Source: an uncultured Anaerolineaceae bacterium (GTDB lineage: Bacteria; Chloroflexota; Anaerolineae; Anaerolineales; Anaerolineaceae). From it: a DNA stretch of 9,578 nt. A model generated the notes under the pieces. That model searched no databases and was not told the origin of the DNA. It was given only the letters and a program-made list of their open reading frames with translations. Made by a program: the position numbers and the translations under genes. The first letter of the stretch is position 1. Every line of letters starts with the position of its first letter. The stretch is taken from NCBI GenBank assembly GCA_937897615.1, contig CALCNO010000179.1, positions 1 through 9,578 on the forward strand, given 5' to 3'. Of the stretch, positions 1 to 6,358 are shown piece by piece.

Positions 1-366
1 GCGGCAGGCCAGGATGCAGTCGTCACTCTGGTCGCTCCAAAAACCATCATCGCCGAACAGCGCCCCCCGGCAATTGTTGCGCCAACACCGGCTGCCTCTG
101 GCAGCTTACAGGAGCTGGGGCGGCAGTTGATCACGGTAATTATCAAAGCCAGCGGAGAAAAAGAACGCGATGTACGGCGCATGCGGCGCATTCATGGACT
201 GCTCAATTCTTTCCCGGGGCAGGATCGCTTTTGCTTCCTCGTGTTTGAGCGCGGGCATCAGCACCTGCTGGACTTTCCCAACGATACCACTGCGGCCAGC
301 CAGGAGTTGTTGAATAAACTGATAGAATTGGTCGGTCAGGATAACGTTCAGGTTGAGCCTGTGTAA
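1..366 (+). CDS. dnaE: DNA polymerase III subunit alpha, C-terminal end (partial)
   Basis: Frame 1 is open from the first base to the TAA at 364-366, giving 121 C-terminal residues of a protein that begins left of the window. The tail contains DVRRMRRIHGLLNSFPGQDRF followed by LLDFPNDTT, which resembles the C-terminal region of bacterial DnaE proteins as I recall them, especially those of Chloroflexota. DnaE is the replicative polymerase catalytic subunit. The polymerase active site, PHP domain and helix-hairpin-helix region all lie outside the window, so activity cannot be judged. An Ala/Pro-rich stretch at about residues 18-35 of the visible part looks like a linker before this last domain. 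pfkA starts 10 bases downstream on the same strand, so the two are probably co-transcribed. The main alternative is another protein carrying the same C-terminal domain. Confidence 0.8.
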   Translation, partial: AAGQDAVVTLVAPKTIIAEQRPPAIVAPTPAASGSLQELGRQLITVIIKASGEKERDVRRMRRIHGLLNSFPGQDRFCFLVFERGHQHLLDFPNDTTAASQELLNKLIELVGQDNVQVEPV

Positions 367-376
367 AGAGGTGGCA

Positions 377-1363
377 ATGAGTGATAACCCGGTAAAAATT
401 AAAACCATCGGCGTGATGACCTCTGGTGGAGATGCCCCCGGCATGAATCCTTTTATCCGCGCCGTGGTGCGCACCGCTGCAGCTTCAGGCGTGCGCGTGC
501 TTGGGATTGAAGGCGGTTATGAAGGCCTGATCCACGGCAAGTTCCGTGAATTGGGTGTTCGGGATGTGGGCGGTATTTTGCAGCGCGGCGGCACCATTTT
601 GCAAACGGCACGCAGCCAGGAATTCCGCGAAGCCAGCGGCCAGCGTGAAGCCGTACGCCAGATCAACAATGCCGGCATGGATGCGGTGATCGTGGCTGGC
701 GGCGATGGCAGCCTGAACGGCGCGCAAAAACTGGTGGAGAAGGGCATCCCGGTGGTGGGCGTTCCGGCCAGCATTGATAATGACATTTACGGCACCGATA
801 TGTGCATTGGCGTGGATACGGCATTGAATACCATTGTGGACGCCATTGATAAGATCCGCGATACTGCGTCTTCGCACAACCGCGCGTTTTTGGTAGAGAC
901 GATGGGCCGGTTGAGCGGCTATCTTGCAGTGCAGGCCGGCATTATCACCGGCGCGGAGTTGGTGCTCATCCCGGAAGATAAGACCCCGCCCGACGAGGTG
1001 GCCAAGGCTATTGAACAGGCCTACCAGCGCGGCAAAACCCACGCCATTATCGTGGTGGCAGAGGGCTACGAGCCGCATACGCTGGAATTGGGCAAAATGA
1101 TCGACGATATGGATATTGGCTTTACCACGCGGGTAACCATCCTGGGGCACATTCAGCGCGGCGGAAAACCCACTGCTTTTGACCGTATGCTGGCCAGCCG
1201 CTTTGGCGTTAAAGCGGTTGAATTCCTGTTGGAAGGGAAGTCTAATGTGATGACCGCGATGGTCGGGCGCGAGATTCAGCCGGTGCCCATCAGCGAGGTG
1301 GTCAGCCACACTAAATCGGTGAACGCCGACTACATTCACATGGCGCATATTCTGGCACGCTGA
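377..1363 (+). CDS. pfkA: ATP-type 6-phosphofructokinase
   Basis: This 328-residue protein is close to the 320 residues of E. coli PfkA and should convert fructose 6-phosphate to fructose 1,6-bisphosphate in glycolysis. Visible motifs are GGDAPGMN (17-24), GGDGS (108-112), SIDND (132-136), VETMGR and LGHIQRGG. The E. coli numbering offset is +7 in the N-terminal half. Gly111 corresponds to Gly104, and residue 131 (E. coli Gly124) is Ala rather than Lys. Both argue for ATP, not pyrophosphate, as phosphoryl donor. Asp134 is the catalytic Asp127 equivalent, and Ser132 replaces Thr125. Arg28 and Arg32 match the allosteric-site Arg21 and Arg25. The ATG at 377 is preferred to an in-frame TTG at 353 because AAAGAGGTGG lies at 365-374 and the longer form would overlap dnaE. 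The gene is followed directly by a strong terminator. Confidence 0.95.
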   Translation: MSDNPVKIKTIGVMTSGGDAPGMNPFIRAVVRTAAASGVRVLGIEGGYEGLIHGKFRELGVRDVGGILQRGGTILQTARSQEFREASGQREAVRQINNAGMDAVIVAGGDGSLNGAQKLVEKGIPVVGVPASIDNDIYGTDMCIGVDTALNTIVDAIDKIRDTASSHNRAFLVETMGRLSGYLAVQAGIITGAELVLIPEDKTPPDEVAKAIEQAYQRGKTHAIIVVAEGYEPHTLELGKMIDDMDIGFTTRVTILGHIQRGGKPTAFDRMLASRFGVKAVEFLLEGKSNVMTAMVGREIQPVPISEVVSHTKSVNADYIHMAHILAR

Positions 1364-1380
1364 TCTTTTTTCTAGCAGAT

Positions 1381-1414
1381 AAAAGCAGGGCGCTTGCGCC
1401 CTGCTTTTTGTTTT
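1381..1414. terminator. Bidirectional intrinsic terminator between pfkA and the btuD-like gene
   Basis: A perfect 13-bp stem (1381-1393 with 1396-1408) closes on a formal two-base TT loop, so the top pair or two is probably open. On the plus strand the 3' arm ends in a T-rich tail (1404-1414), placed right to end the dnaE-pfkA transcript. On the minus strand the hairpin is followed by TTTTATCTGC, so it can also end the convergent transporter transcript, whose last stop codon is at 1413-1415. Confidence 0.9.
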
Positions 1415-2210
1415 ACTGGCGTTGTGGGAGGATGGCCACCCTGCCGGTCTGGGGGTCGCGCAGCAGGCGCAGCGGGGTGTGGTAAGCCTGGCTGAGCAGC
1501 TCCTCTTGCAGAACTTCTTCCGGTGTGCCGGCGGTGAAGATTCTGCCCCCCACCAGCAGTACCACACGGTCGGCGAACAGGCTCAACAGGTTGAGGTCAT
1601 GCACGGCAACAAGGATGGCGCGGCCGTGCTGTACTCCCGGCATCTGCCCTGCAGGATGTGCCAGCTCGCGGATCTTTTCCATCAGGTTTACCTGAAATTG
1701 CAGGTCAAGGTGGGAGGTCGGTTCATCCAACAGCATTACGCCGGTTTCCTGCGCCAGAGCGCGCGCCAGCAATACGCGCTGCTGCTCTCCGCCAGACAGG
1801 TCGGAAATGCGGCGTTCCGCCATCTCTGCCAGGTCGGTTTGCGCTATTGCAGATTCGATGATGGCATTATCGGCTGATGAAAGTTGGCCCAGCCAGTTGA
1901 GGTAAGGGGTGCGCCCCAGGGCTACTACCTCGCGCACGCTGAACGCTGGCGGGATGCTGCGAATTTGCGGCACCACCGAAAGCAGGCGGGCACGTTCCTG
2001 TTCTGTGAGTGTGTTGAGCAGGTGCCCGTCCACGCGGATCTCACCGCTCACCACCGGCAGTACCCCGCTGGCTGCGCGGATGAGGGTGGTCTTGCCGGAA
2101 CCGTTGGGGCCGATCAACGCCACAACCGTACCGTCCTCAATCGTAAAATTGATGTCGTCCAGGACGATCTTGTTGCCGTATCCCGCGGTGAGATGGTCAA
2201 TGGTCAGCAT
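1413..2210 (-). CDS. btuD: Cobalamin/corrinoid ABC transporter ATP-binding protein (BtuD/FecE family)
   Basis: This 265-residue ABC ATPase powers corrinoid import from the cytoplasmic face of the permease. It has every motif needed: Walker A GPNGSGKTT (34-42), Q-loop Gln82, signature LSGGEQQR (138-145), Walker B VMLLDEP (158-164) followed by the D-loop SHLD, and H-loop His204 in AVHDLN. Between the D-loop helix and the H-loop strand there are roughly ten extra residues (about 185-196, containing HPAGQMPG), compared with typical FecE/BtuD proteins. This is a small family-specific insertion. The ATG at 2210 lies 3 bases after the stop of the permease gene, which indicates translational coupling. 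Sequence alone does not separate B12 from siderophore or heme ATPases. The cobalamin assignment comes from the riboswitch at the head of the operon. Confidence 0.9.
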   Translation of the reverse strand: MLTIDHLTAGYGNKIVLDDINFTIEDGTVVALIGPNGSGKTTLIRAASGVLPVVSGEIRVDGHLLNTLTEQERARLLSVVPQIRSIPPAFSVREVVALGRTPYLNWLGQLSSADNAIIESAIAQTDLAEMAERRISDLSGGEQQRVLLARALAQETGVMLLDEPTSHLDLQFQVNLMEKIRELAHPAGQMPGVQHGRAILVAVHDLNLLSLFADRVVLLVGGRIFTAGTPEEVLQEELLSQAYHTPLRLLRDPQTGRVAILPQRQ

Positions 2211-2213
2211 GGG

Positions 2214-3242
2214 TCACCAGTAGTTCTGCTTTTTTGAACGGCCAAGCACCCACAGGAAAAAAGGCGCGCCCAGCAGGGCAGTGATGATGCCAACCGGGAT
2301 TTCCTGCGGGGCCAAAAGTGTGCGCGCGGCGGTATCGGTAAAGAGAAGCAGGGCGGCGCCCCCCAGCATCGAGAGGGGCATAAGCCGGCGGTAGTCTCCT
2401 CCCCACAGCAGGCGTAACAGGTGCGGTACCACCAGCCCCACAAAGCCGATCACGCCAACAAAGGCCACGGCGGCTGCGGTGGTGATGGTGGCGGCAAGTA
2501 CCGCCATCCAGCGCACGCGCCTGACGGGGATGCCCAGCTGCTGGGCTTGTTCGTCGCCGAATTGCATTACATTGAGAGGGTGTCCGAGGGTGAGCAGCAG
2601 TGCTCCGCCGATCAAAAAGTATGGCAGCACCCCCAGCACCGGGCTCCAGCCGGTCATGGCGGAGCCGCCCAAAAGCCAGACAACCGCGCGGCGCAGTTCG
2701 CCGGTCGAGTTGATCATCAGCAGTGAGGTGATGGCGGAGGCAAAGGCACTGACCGCCACGCCTGAAAGGATCAGGTTGGTGGTGGGCACGGTGTTGCCCA
2801 CGCGCGCCAGTTGTGTGACCACCAGCACGGCCGCTACTGCGCCGATGAATGCCCCCAGCGGCACGGCCAGCAGCCCCAGCGTGGTATAGGGCCACTGAAT
2901 GGACATGGCCACCACTGCGCCCAGCCCGGCGCCGGAGGATACGCCGATCATAAAAGGATCGGCCAACGGGTTGCGGAAGAGTCCCTGGTAGGCTGTGCCG
3001 CTGCCCGCCAGGGCGGCCCCCACCATCGCCAGCAGGAGTGCGTGCGGAAGGCGCAGCTTGAAGAGAATGGTGCCAAACACGCCGCTGGGGTCTTGTGCCG
3101 GGGATGCCCCTCCGAGTTTGGAGAGGAACACCTGCCACAGCGTGCCCAGCGGGATAAAGACACTGCCCGCCATCACGCTTACCAGCAGGGCAAGCGCGAG
3201 CAGGATGATGAGAATCACAAACGGGCGGGCAGGTCTTTTCAT
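2214..3242 (-). CDS. btuC: Cobalamin/corrinoid ABC transporter permease (BtuC/FecCD family)
   Basis: This 342-residue, strongly hydrophobic protein belongs to the FecCD/BtuC family of type II importer permeases. A first membrane helix at about residues 8-30 is followed by the hallmark segment around 62-110, with LRLPHALLLAMVGAALAGSG, then QGLFRNPLADPFMIGVSSGAGLGA. Further hydrophobic stretches bring the total to about nine or ten, in line with the ten helices of BtuC. The GLVVPHLLRLLWG region and a later RTLLAPQEIPVGIITALLG stretch are the family's C-terminal landmarks, near the coupling interface with the ATPase. The ATG at 3242 is 7 bases after the stop of the binding-protein gene, with a modest GAGC upstream. 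The TGA is at 2214-2216. Substrate specificity is inferred from the upstream riboswitch, since FecCD permeases also carry siderophores and heme. Confidence 0.92.
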   Translation of the reverse strand: MKRPARPFVILIILLALALLVSVMAGSVFIPLGTLWQVFLSKLGGASPAQDPSGVFGTILFKLRLPHALLLAMVGAALAGSGTAYQGLFRNPLADPFMIGVSSGAGLGAVVAMSIQWPYTTLGLLAVPLGAFIGAVAAVLVVTQLARVGNTVPTTNLILSGVAVSAFASAITSLLMINSTGELRRAVVWLLGGSAMTGWSPVLGVLPYFLIGGALLLTLGHPLNVMQFGDEQAQQLGIPVRRVRWMAVLAATITTAAAVAFVGVIGFVGLVVPHLLRLLWGGDYRRLMPLSMLGGAALLLFTDTAARTLLAPQEIPVGIITALLGAPFFLWVLGRSKKQNYW

Positions 3243-3249
3243 TTCAGCT

Positions 3250-4227
3250 CTATTGATATAGCTCCGGGTGGAGTAATTTGCTCAATTCTTCCAGCGCGTC
3301 CACCAGGCGTGGGCCGGGGCGGCTGACCAGGTCATCATTGAACGGATACACCTGCCCGCCACTCACGGCTTGAAGGGAACCCCAGCCGGTGCGTGCGGCC
3401 ACCTGTTCGGCAGTCATGCCGTAAGCGGCATCCCCCAGCAGGATGACCTGCGGGTTCTGTACCAGCAGTTCCTCAACGCTGATTTGTGCCCAGGCGCCGG
3501 ATAGCTCACTGGCTGCATTTTTTCCTCCGGCCAGAGCAATTAACTGATCGATAAAAGTGCCGGGGCCGGCCGTCCAGGGTTTGGCGGGGTCTGTCCCATC
3601 CAGTTCATAGAAGATCACAGGTGTAGTGGCAGCGGCGGCGGTTTTGGCCGCCACAGCCTCCACGCGCGCCTTGAGGGAATCAATGAGCATGGCCGCGTCA
3701 TCGCTGTGGCCGGTGATCTCCCCCATTGTTTGCAGAATGGGGTAAAGGTCATCCAGTGCAACCGGGTTGGCAATGTAGTAAACCTTGAGTCCAAGGTCTT
3801 CCAGCGCCTTGACCTGCTCCGGGGTGTTGATCTCGGTGGCAACCACCAGGTCGGGCTGGAGGTTAGCGATGGCTTCGTAAGAATAACTGCCCATCGAGCC
3901 GCCTACGTCGGCAAGCGTCTTGGCTTCCTCAGGGTAGTTGGAGAAGCTGTCGCGCCCCACCATTTGTGCAGCGGCGCCAACCGCATAAAGGATCTCGGTG
4001 GCGGAGGGCGCCAGCGAGACAATGTGCTGCGGAGTGCTGCTGAATTCCACTGTGCGTTGCAACCCATCGGTAAAGACGAGCGGTGCAGCCGTAGCAGTGG
4101 CTTCCAAAGTTGGGAGGACTGTTGCTGCCGGAGATGTGCTTGTTGGCGCGGGGGTGTTCACTGCGCAGCCTGCCAGCACGAGAATGGCTGTAACCAGCAT
4201 CAGCAATTGGTAGATTCGAGTTTTCAT
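3250..4227 (-). CDS. btuF: Cobalamin-binding lipoprotein of the ABC importer (BtuF-like)
   Basis: This 325-residue substrate-binding protein opens with a lipoprotein signal: Lys/Arg near the start, a hydrophobic core, and the lipobox LAGC with Cys21 as lipidation site. A Thr/Pro/Ser/Ala-rich linker runs to about residue 50. The rest is a periplasmic-binding-protein type III fold, recognised from IVSLAPSATEILYAVGA, then SNYPEEAKTLADVGG, and NLQPDLVVA. These resemble BtuF and other corrinoid or siderophore binding proteins. The lipid anchor suits a single-membrane cell or outer-leaflet tethering. I place the start at 4227 rather than at the in-frame ATG at 4248, because AAGGAA stands at the right distance before 4227. 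The mature RNA leader upstream holds a cobalamin riboswitch, which supports B12 as ligand. It is the first gene of the operon, followed closely by the permease gene. Confidence 0.92.
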   Translation of the reverse strand: MKTRIYQLLMLVTAILVLAGCAVNTPAPTSTSPAATVLPTLEATATAAPLVFTDGLQRTVEFSSTPQHIVSLAPSATEILYAVGAAAQMVGRDSFSNYPEEAKTLADVGGSMGSYSYEAIANLQPDLVVATEINTPEQVKALEDLGLKVYYIANPVALDDLYPILQTMGEITGHSDDAAMLIDSLKARVEAVAAKTAAAATTPVIFYELDGTDPAKPWTAGPGTFIDQLIALAGGKNAASELSGAWAQISVEELLVQNPQVILLGDAAYGMTAEQVAARTGWGSLQAVSGGQVYPFNDDLVSRPGPRLVDALEELSKLLHPELYQ

Positions 4228-4264
4228 TTCAGGTTCCTTAAAGGTCAAATTTGCTCAGCAGGAT

Positions 4265-4294
4265 AAAAAACTCCCTGCCGCATGGGTAGGGAGT
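4265..4294 (-). terminator. Riboswitch-controlled intrinsic terminator upstream of btuF
   Basis: Read on the minus strand, ACTCCCT (4294-4288) pairs with AGGGAGT (4276-4270). The loop is 11 bases and T6 follows (4270-4265, sharing one base with the stem). It lies between the cobalamin aptamer and the btuF start at 4227, so it is a premature terminator in the leader. The expected behaviour, inferred from known cobalamin riboswitches, is termination when cobalamin is bound. I could not identify a convincing antiterminator partner for the 5' arm by eye. Confidence 0.88.
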
Positions 4295-4347
4295 ACGCAG
4301 TACAGAATTTGCGGTGTCCACCTCCTAAATGCGAGAGTTGGGTTCAC

Positions 4348-4468
4348 GCTTTCCAGGCGGGCGACCTGACTGATCAGTTTGACTGAATCACAGTTGCGCT
4401 ACAGTACCGGACTTGACACCGGTTTCGCCATTATGCTTTCCCTTCCGGGGGACAAGCACCTGGAAAGC
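4348..4468 (-). promoter_or_regulatory. Cobalamin riboswitch aptamer
   Basis: On the minus strand this leader carries the B12-riboswitch core. A perfect 10-bp closing helix P1 pairs 4459-4468 with 4348-4357. A P3-like hairpin pairs 4454-4459 with 4433-4438, then 4449-4452 with 4439-4442. Next comes the conserved GGCGAAACCGGTG. A P5 hairpin follows, with ACCGG (4423-4419) pairing with CCGGT (4410-4406) around an 8-base loop. Then comes CGCAACTG (4398-4391), a signature of the class. A short CAGG/CCTG hairpin lies just before the 3' strand of P1. The peripheral domain between CGCAACTG and P1 is compact, so I do not assign a subclass (AdoCbl or MeCbl/OHCbl). It sits between a good promoter and an intrinsic terminator upstream of btuFCD, which is the expected place for feedback control of B12 uptake. 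Confidence 0.93.
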
Positions 4469-4487
4469 CAGATATTTAATTACATTT

Positions 4488-4516
4488 ATTCTATGCAAAA
4501 CAGGAACATTCGTCAA
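4488..4516 (-). promoter_or_regulatory. Sigma-70-type promoter of the btuFCD operon
   Basis: On the minus strand TTGACG (4516-4511) is separated by exactly 17 bases from TAGAAT (4493-4488). Each hexamer is a 5/6 match to the housekeeping consensus. Transcription should start near 4480, about a dozen bases before the 5' strand of riboswitch helix P1. That leaves the complete aptamer inside the transcript. The motifs are directly visible, but promoter use is inferred. Confidence 0.8.
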
Positions 4517-4542
4517 GCGTCAGGGGGCAGGAAACAGCAGAT

Positions 4543-4548
4543 TATAAT
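4543..4548 (+). promoter_or_regulatory. Probable -10 element of the pncC operon
   Basis: TATAAT, a perfect -10 hexamer, lies 28 bases before the GTG start at 4577, implying a start site near 4555 and a 5' leader of about 20 bases. No good -35 is seen at 16-18 bases: the positions around 4519-4526 read GTCAGGGG. The promoter may therefore be weak or need an activator. Its upstream side abuts the -35 of the divergent btuFCD promoter at 4511-4516. Confidence 0.55.
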
Positions 4549-4576
4549 TATCCCAATAAAGAGATTGGAGCTGATC

Positions 4577-5122
4577 GTGACGACCCCATTACTTGAAGAA
4601 AAGATTGGCGCGTTACTGCGCGAAAAAGGTATGAAGCTCACCCTGGCAGAGTCCTGCACGGGAGGATTGATCGGCCACCGTGTGACCAACATCCCCGGCA
4701 GCTCGGATTATTACCTGGGCAGCCTGACGGCCTATGCCTACGAGGTGAAGGAAAGCCTGCTGGGTGTGAAACATGAGACATTGCAAATCCATGGCGCGGT
4801 GAGCCGCCAGTGCGTGCTGGAAATGGCCAGCGGCGTCCGCAGGGCGCTTGCCGGTGGCTTCCCGCTGGACAAGGTAATTGGCGTATCTGTGAGCGGCATT
4901 GCCGGCCCCGGCGGCGGCATGCCTGGCAAGCCCGTAGGCACGGTGTGGATCGGTTTAAGCGCCGGCGACGGCAATTATGCCTGGAAGTTCAACTGGCAGG
5001 GAGACCGCATTCACAACAAAGAGGATTCTGCTGAAGCCGCATTAACCCTGGTGTGGCTCTACCTGCGGGGCAAACTGCCTTCAGAAGCACTCTCAGGGCA
5101 AGAGGCTATTCAAGGAGCGTGA
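4577..5122 (+). CDS. pncC: CinA C-terminal domain protein / nicotinamide-nucleotide amidohydrolase
   Basis: This 181-residue stand-alone CinA-C domain protein is near the usual 160-170 residues. Hallmarks are LAESCTGGLIGHRVT near the N-terminus, SDYYLGSLTAYAYEVKESLLGV, and the GIAGPGGGMPGKPVGTVWIGL stretch. Family members such as E. coli PncC deamidate NMN to nicotinate mononucleotide in cytoplasmic NAD recycling. The N-terminal MoCF-like domain of full-length CinA is absent. I choose the GTG at 4577 because GGAG (4567-4570) precedes it by 6 bases and MTTPLLEEKIGALLREKG is a normal CinA-C beginning. The frame is open further upstream, to a TTG at 4379. That longer form would translate through the TATAAT and across the antisense of the riboswitch and shows no family similarity. 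The last codons overlap the ribosome-binding site of the next gene. Confidence 0.92.
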   Translation: MTTPLLEEKIGALLREKGMKLTLAESCTGGLIGHRVTNIPGSSDYYLGSLTAYAYEVKESLLGVKHETLQIHGAVSRQCVLEMASGVRRALAGGFPLDKVIGVSVSGIAGPGGGMPGKPVGTVWIGLSAGDGNYAWKFNWQGDRIHNKEDSAEAALTLVWLYLRGKLPSEALSGQEAIQGA

Positions 5123-5126
5123 GCGT

Positions 5127-6338
5127 ATGGCGAAAAAGGGGTGTGAGGAGAATGCTTCGGCGGTAAAGCGCATTCTCATTCTTACGGCGGATGCGGGGTT
5201 TGGCCACCGCAGTGCCGCCAATGCCATCCGTGATGCGCTGGAGGCACGCTACGCTGGCCAGGTGGTCACCGAGGTTGTCAATCCGTTGGATGAACCCACG
5301 GCCCCGGAGTTCCTGCGCAATTCTCAATCGGAATATGATCGCTGGGTGCGGCATGTGCCGGAACTCTATCAGCTTGGCTACCAGGCAAGCGATGGGCCTA
5401 TCCCCACAGCCATTTTGGAACGCTCGCTGGAGATATTGTTGCTGGAGACCATGCGCATTATGTTGGAACGCTATAAGCCTGATGTGATCGTGACCACTTA
5501 TCCGGCCTATCAGGCGCCCATGCACGCTGCTTTGCGCCTCAAGCGCTGCCATAAACATTTTTACACAGTGGTGACCGACCTCTCCACCATTCACCGCCTG
5601 TGGTTCTTCCCCCGCATCACCGGGCTGATGGTGCCCAATTCACTGGTGGCAGACCTGGCAATGAGCAGCGGCGTGGATGCCGAAAAAGTATTCATCACGG
5701 GTATTCCAGTCTCGCCAAAAATTGAGATGGAAACTCGCGGCAAGACGGAGATCCGCCGAGAACTTGGCTGGCAGGAAGCCATTCCCACCATTCTGGCGGT
5801 TGGCAGCAAACGCGTGGATCGCCTGATGGATACGCTGAACGTCATCAACCATTACGGCGCCAAATTGCAACTGGCTGTGGTCGCCGGTAAGGATGAAGAG
5901 CTTTACCACAGCCTTTCTCAGGTGGAATGGCATATTCCGGTTCATCTTTATGACTATGCCGAGAATGTGCCCACGATGATGAAGGCCGCGGATCTGCTGG
6001 TGTGCAAGGCAGGTGGGCTGATTGTCACGGAGGCGCTGGCCTGCGGCCTGCCCATGCTGCTGATCGAGGTGATCCCGGGTCAGGAGAGCGGCAATGCCGA
6101 ATACGTTACCGCTTACGGGGCCGCCGATATTGCCCAGTCCCCGGTGGAGGTGCTGGAGAAGCTGGACCATCTGATGCGCACGGATCGCTCGCTGCTCAAC
6201 CGGCGTACAGAAAATGCGCGCCTGCTGGGAAAACCCTGCTCGGCATTTGATGCCGCAGAGATTTTGTGGAAGGCTTCAGTGTCCGTCATTGCTGCGCCAA
6301 AAACACACCGGGCACGGAAAGTGGTTGTTAAGGGTTAG
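5127..6338 (+). CDS. MGDG synthase / UgtP-type glycosyltransferase (GT28)
   Basis: This 403-residue protein is a typical length for bacterial MGDG-synthase/UgtP-type enzymes, which transfer a hexose from a UDP-sugar to diacylglycerol at the inner face of the membrane. The N-terminal domain opens with ILTADAGFGHRSAANAI (about 18-34), the SxGxGHxxAA-like motif of the MGDG_synth family. The C-terminal GT28 domain has KAGGLIVTEALACGLPM from Lys294 and then PGQESGN (317-323), which form the nucleotide-sugar site in relatives. No signal peptide or clear transmembrane helix is seen, as expected for a peripheral membrane enzyme. Its product is probably a glycolipid, but acceptor and sugar (Glc or Gal) cannot be read from sequence. 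The start at 5127 follows AAGGAG (5112-5117), 4 bases after the pncC stop. The last dozen residues are basic (KTHRARKVVVKG) and might bind anionic lipid. Confidence 0.87.
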   Translation: MAKKGCEENASAVKRILILTADAGFGHRSAANAIRDALEARYAGQVVTEVVNPLDEPTAPEFLRNSQSEYDRWVRHVPELYQLGYQASDGPIPTAILERSLEILLLETMRIMLERYKPDVIVTTYPAYQAPMHAALRLKRCHKHFYTVVTDLSTIHRLWFFPRITGLMVPNSLVADLAMSSGVDAEKVFITGIPVSPKIEMETRGKTEIRRELGWQEAIPTILAVGSKRVDRLMDTLNVINHYGAKLQLAVVAGKDEELYHSLSQVEWHIPVHLYDYAENVPTMMKAADLLVCKAGGLIVTEALACGLPMLLIEVIPGQESGNAEYVTAYGAADIAQSPVEVLEKLDHLMRTDRSLLNRRTENARLLGKPCSAFDAAEILWKASVSVIAAPKTHRARKVVVKG

Positions 6339-6358
6339 CCCAATCACAGGGAGGAAAA

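Noticed and set aside
353..376. Alternative TTG start for pfkA at 353
   Set aside because: It would overlap the dnaE stop region. The ATG at 377 has a clear ribosome-binding site, and the protein from there matches PFK length.
485..1567. Long minus-strand open frame (360 codons) opposite pfkA
   Set aside because: It has low-complexity His/Ala/Arg-rich content and no family resemblance, and it lies opposite a clear PFK and across the terminator. It is a shadow of GC-rich coding sequence.
2197..3138. Second minus-strand open frame (313 codons) overlapping the permease gene
   Set aside because: It is Arg/Gly/His-rich, as expected for a frame-shifted reading of GC-rich DNA. The overlapping frame is an evident BtuC-family permease.
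4228..4248. Alternative ATG start for btuF at 4248
   Set aside because: The 7 added residues would precede the Lys/Arg start of the signal peptide, and the AAGGAA sequence is positioned for 4227.
4379..4576. Upstream extension of the pncC reading frame to a TTG at 4379 (66 extra residues)
   Set aside because: It runs antisense through the cobalamin riboswitch and across the TATAAT, lacks family similarity, and the GTG at 4577 has a proper Shine-Dalgarno.
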